Positions 5,105 to 6,836 of a stretch of DNA of 6,836 nucleotides are shown in pieces (positions within the stretch are counted from its first letter, which is position 1; each line of letters begins with the position of its first letter). A program made the translations under genes and the position numbers. This DNA is from a bacterium (GTDB taxonomy: Bacteria; SZUA-79; Acidulodesulfobacterales; Acidulodesulfobacteraceae), in the NCBI GenBank assembly GCA_021813595.1, contig JAKAKF010000066.1, positions 1-6,836 of the forward strand, given 5' to 3'. A model generated the notes under the pieces. That model was given only the letters and a program-made list of their open reading frames with translations. It did not search any database and was not told the origin of the DNA.

Positions 5105-6460
5105 ATGGAAAGAATAAAAGATTGGAAATCATACCAAAAAACGCTTAATAAAAGAAAAGGCAAAAAAAATAAATTTATAAGTCTTATAAAATATACCGCA
5201 GTAATTATATTTATAGTTTTACTTTTTTACGGATCTTCCGCTCTTTACTTTTACGGAAAAACCATTTTTCTTGCCGCAAATAAAAAAGTGCGGGGAACGG
5301 GAATCAGGCCTATAGTATTCATTAAAGACAGCCTGATGGGCAAAAAATTTTCTAATTTCGATATCGCTGACGTTAAATCGGCCGGGTCGTTAAAGAAATA
5401 TTTTAAATATAACCCTCCTGTATTTAAAACAATTCTGAACGGCCATTACGTTCAAAAAATAGGCGGCTATACCGTAGTTTACACGCTTGACCCGGCAGTG
5501 CAAAAAGAGACTGAAAAGGTTTTTAAGAAATATTCCGTCCCATTCGGAGTTTTAGCCGCCCTAAATCCGGATACGGGAGCGGTGCTGGGTTTTGCGTCTT
5601 ATTCAAATAATAAAAGCAAATCCGATGAAATTTCTCCGCTTATTGCTTATCCTTCAGGTTCATTAGTTAAAATAATAACCGCTTCAGCCGCAATTGAATC
5701 AAAAGGTTTTTACCCGGGATTTAATATTTGCTTTAACGGAACTATGTACGGGACGGATAAGGCGTATTGGAAACAGAATATAGGTACGGGGTCGAATATG
5801 ATATCCTTTAAGCAGGCTTTTGCAAAATCATGCGACGTAGCTTTCGGCAAAGTTGCGGGATATTATGTAGGCAGGAAATTATTAGCAGATTATTTTAATA
5901 AATTTTATTTTAACAAGAAAATACCTTTTATTTTAGGTCTTCATAAAAGCAAAGCCTACATTCCAAGAAAATTTTACCAGTTAGAACTTACGGGGGCAGG
6001 TTTCAAAAACGTAAAAATGACTCCCCTCCTTGCCGCATTAATTGCAGGTTCCGCCGTTAACGGAGGTAAAATAGTCGAACCCTATATAATAAAAGAAATT
6101 TTATCTTCATCTGGTAAAGTAGTATATATACATAAAGAACCTAAAGTTCTAAACGTTCCGATAACGGTTAAAACGGCGGCGGTTTTAAAGCGGATGATGA
6201 TAGCGACAGTTACTAAAGGGGTAGCCCATGCGGATTTTTACAACTCAGCCGGAAGATATATGCTTCCCGGGGTTATTGCCGGAGGCAAAACCGGAACGAT
6301 ATCAGGCAATAATCCTCAGGGGCTATATCAATGGTTCGCCGGGTTCGGCGAGATGAAAGGAAAAAAAATAGCTCTGTCCGCCCTTGTAGTAGAAAACCCG
6401 GTCTGGAAGATAGAAGGGGGCGGGGTAGCCGAAAAAGCTCTATTAGGATATTTTTTCTGA
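5105..6460 (+). CDS. Short membrane-anchored penicillin-binding transpeptidase
   Basis: The protein cross-links peptidoglycan by a serine acyl-enzyme, with the catalytic domain outside the inner membrane. It has 451 residues: a basic cytoplasmic N-terminus (KTLNKRKGKKNK), one membrane span at about 29-51, a short linker, the conserved YTLDPAVQKETEKVF segment (126-140) that leads into transpeptidase domains, then the catalytic domain (about 145-451). Active-site motifs are S186-L-V-K189 (SxxK), S242-C-D244 (the SxD form of SxN also found in PBP2/MrdA) and K395-T-G397, all intact. There is no glycosyltransferase domain, and the stretch before the transpeptidase is far shorter than the dimerisation module of standard FtsI or MrdA. 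I therefore cannot name it as either; a PbpA-like or sporadic class B protein is likely. It starts 10 bases after tldD with no real ribosome binding site (GGA abuts the ATG), suggesting translational coupling. Confidence 0.85.
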   Translation: MERIKDWKSYQKTLNKRKGKKNKFISLIKYTAVIIFIVLLFYGSSALYFYGKTIFLAANKKVRGTGIRPIVFIKDSLMGKKFSNFDIADVKSAGSLKKYFKYNPPVFKTILNGHYVQKIGGYTVVYTLDPAVQKETEKVFKKYSVPFGVLAALNPDTGAVLGFASYSNNKSKSDEISPLIAYPSGSLVKIITASAAIESKGFYPGFNICFNGTMYGTDKAYWKQNIGTGSNMISFKQAFAKSCDVAFGKVAGYYVGRKLLADYFNKFYFNKKIPFILGLHKSKAYIPRKFYQLELTGAGFKNVKMTPLLAALIAGSAVNGGKIVEPYIIKEILSSSGKVVYIHKEPKVLNVPITVKTAAVLKRMMIATVTKGVAHADFYNSAGRYMLPGVIAGGKTGTISGNNPQGLYQWFAGFGEMKGKKIALSALVVENPVWKIEGGGVAEKALLGYFF

Positions 6461-6466
6461 TATAAT
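6458..6466 (+). promoter_or_regulatory. Extended -10 promoter candidate upstream of the last gene
   Basis: TGATATAAT is a perfect extended -10 element (TGn-TATAAT). Its TGA is also the stop codon of the transpeptidase gene. No recognisable -35 box lies 16-18 bases upstream, which extended -10 promoters can do without. Transcription would begin near 6473, just before the A/T palindrome. Confidence 0.45.
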
Positions 6467-6476
6467 ATATTATGAA

Positions 6477-6496
6477 ATAATTATATATATAATTAT
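6477..6496. repeat. 20-bp perfect A/T-only palindrome
   Basis: ATAATTATAT followed by ATATAATTAT is its own reverse complement with no spacer. It lies between the putative start of transcription and the ribosome binding site AAGGAG (6502-6507) of the next gene. It could be an operator or simply AT-rich spacer; as RNA it would pair only weakly. Confidence 0.5.
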
Positions 6497-6513
6497 ATAT
6501 AAAGGAGTTGAAT

Positions 6514-6836
6514 ATGGCAAAAATTATTCCGTTTGAATATTTTGAAACGGTTTTGGAACATTCGGTGTCTAATATGAGAAGGATTAAAAAAGAGCTTGGA
6601 CTTGCCGAAGATATAGTCTCTATAGACTATGTAGGACTTACAATCCTTAATATAACAAAATACAACGACGATTTTATAAAAACTATCGGAGGAGTCTTGA
6701 GAGACTCGGATGTCGTATCGGTTAAAAATAATCTTGTCTATTTATTTTTACCCGGAACCGATTTTGAAGGCTCGATGAATATAATAGGCGATTTCAAAGA
6801 ATTTTACGAGGATGCTTTCGACTATATAGTTTCCGC
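6514..6836 (+). CDS. Protein resembling a degenerate GGDEF domain, N-terminal 107 residues (3' end outside window)
   Basis: The frame opens at an ATG six bases after AAGGAG (6502-6507) and stays open to the window edge. The start reads MAKIIPFEYFETVLEHSVSNMRRIKKELGL, a likely amphipathic helical lead-in. VGLTILNITKYNDDF (40-54) resembles the first strand and helix of a diguanylate cyclase domain. VLRDSDVVSVKNNLVYLFLPGTDFEGS (61-87) follows the pattern around the GGDEF hairpin: the typical LRxSDxVARYGGDEFxxLLPxTDxEGA. Here the signature YGGDEF is replaced by VKNNLV, and the domain appears shortened between the two blocks. If the likeness is real, it cannot make cyclic di-GMP at this site and would be a binding or structural remnant. 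No signal peptide or membrane span is visible. The resemblance is by eye and could be superficial; the missing C-terminus may hold the functional domain. Confidence 0.6.
   Translation, partial: MAKIIPFEYFETVLEHSVSNMRRIKKELGLAEDIVSIDYVGLTILNITKYNDDFIKTIGGVLRDSDVVSVKNNLVYLFLPGTDFEGSMNIIGDFKEFYEDAFDYIVS

Noticed and set aside
4878..5132. Open frame of 84 codons on the - strand over the end of tldD
   Set aside because: Antisense to the conserved GTCGKDGQGVPV region; no independent start signal.
6440..6512. Terminator after the transpeptidase gene
   Set aside because: No GC-containing stem with a following T-run; only A/T palindromes, so readthrough into the next gene remains possible.

Overview
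The window reads as an ordinary stretch of chromosome from an AT-rich Gram-negative-type bacterium. Codon choice is uniform throughout, with heavy use of ATA for Ile, AAA for Lys and TTA for Leu. Nothing marks an insertion sequence, prophage, CRISPR array, tRNA or rRNA. The carB-greA order is familiar from several proteobacterial groups. Together with the stand-alone Nfu and TldD proteins it suggests a deltaproteobacterial (Desulfobacterota-like) lineage, but that placement is an inference and no marker here settles it. Six protein genes and one unfinished gene fill the window. No gap between genes exceeds about 125 bases.

Region 1 (1-2376, + strand): the 3' part of carB (large subunit of carbamoyl-phosphate synthase) is followed by greA (transcript cleavage factor) and then nfu (Fe-S scaffold or carrier of the NifU C-terminal type). 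greA probably starts at a TTG placed correctly behind a strong ribosome binding site, and a 10-bp inverted repeat sits just upstream of that site. nfu has its own promoter: a perfect TTGACA-N17-TATAAT inside the end of greA. It ends at a strong 19-bp hairpin terminator.

Region 2 (2343-3680): alr (alanine racemase, D-Ala for peptidoglycan) runs on the - strand and converges on nfu. Its stop codon and last dozen codons lie inside the shared terminator hairpin. Its most family-like start, ATG at 3554, has no ribosome binding site but sits 7 bases after a good promoter (TTGACT-N17-TAAAAT), which suggests a leaderless mRNA. A second - strand promoter and the + strand tldD promoter have overlapping -10 boxes around 3640-3646.

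Region 3 (3679-6836, + strand): tldD (TldD-type zinc metalloprotease with an intact HExxxH) is followed 10 bases later by a short single-span penicillin-binding transpeptidase with intact SxxK, SxD and KTG motifs. After a putative promoter and an A/T-only palindrome comes the start of a gene whose product resembles a GGDEF domain that has lost its signature. No TldE/PmbA partner is seen.

By theme, alr and the transpeptidase both serve peptidoglycan (D-Ala supply and cross-linking), but they belong to divergent transcription units. I see no clearly new multi-gene system. The most interesting items are the layout of the alr/tldD promoters, the terminator lying within alr, and the unexplained tldD-transpeptidase-degenerate GGDEF neighbourhood.
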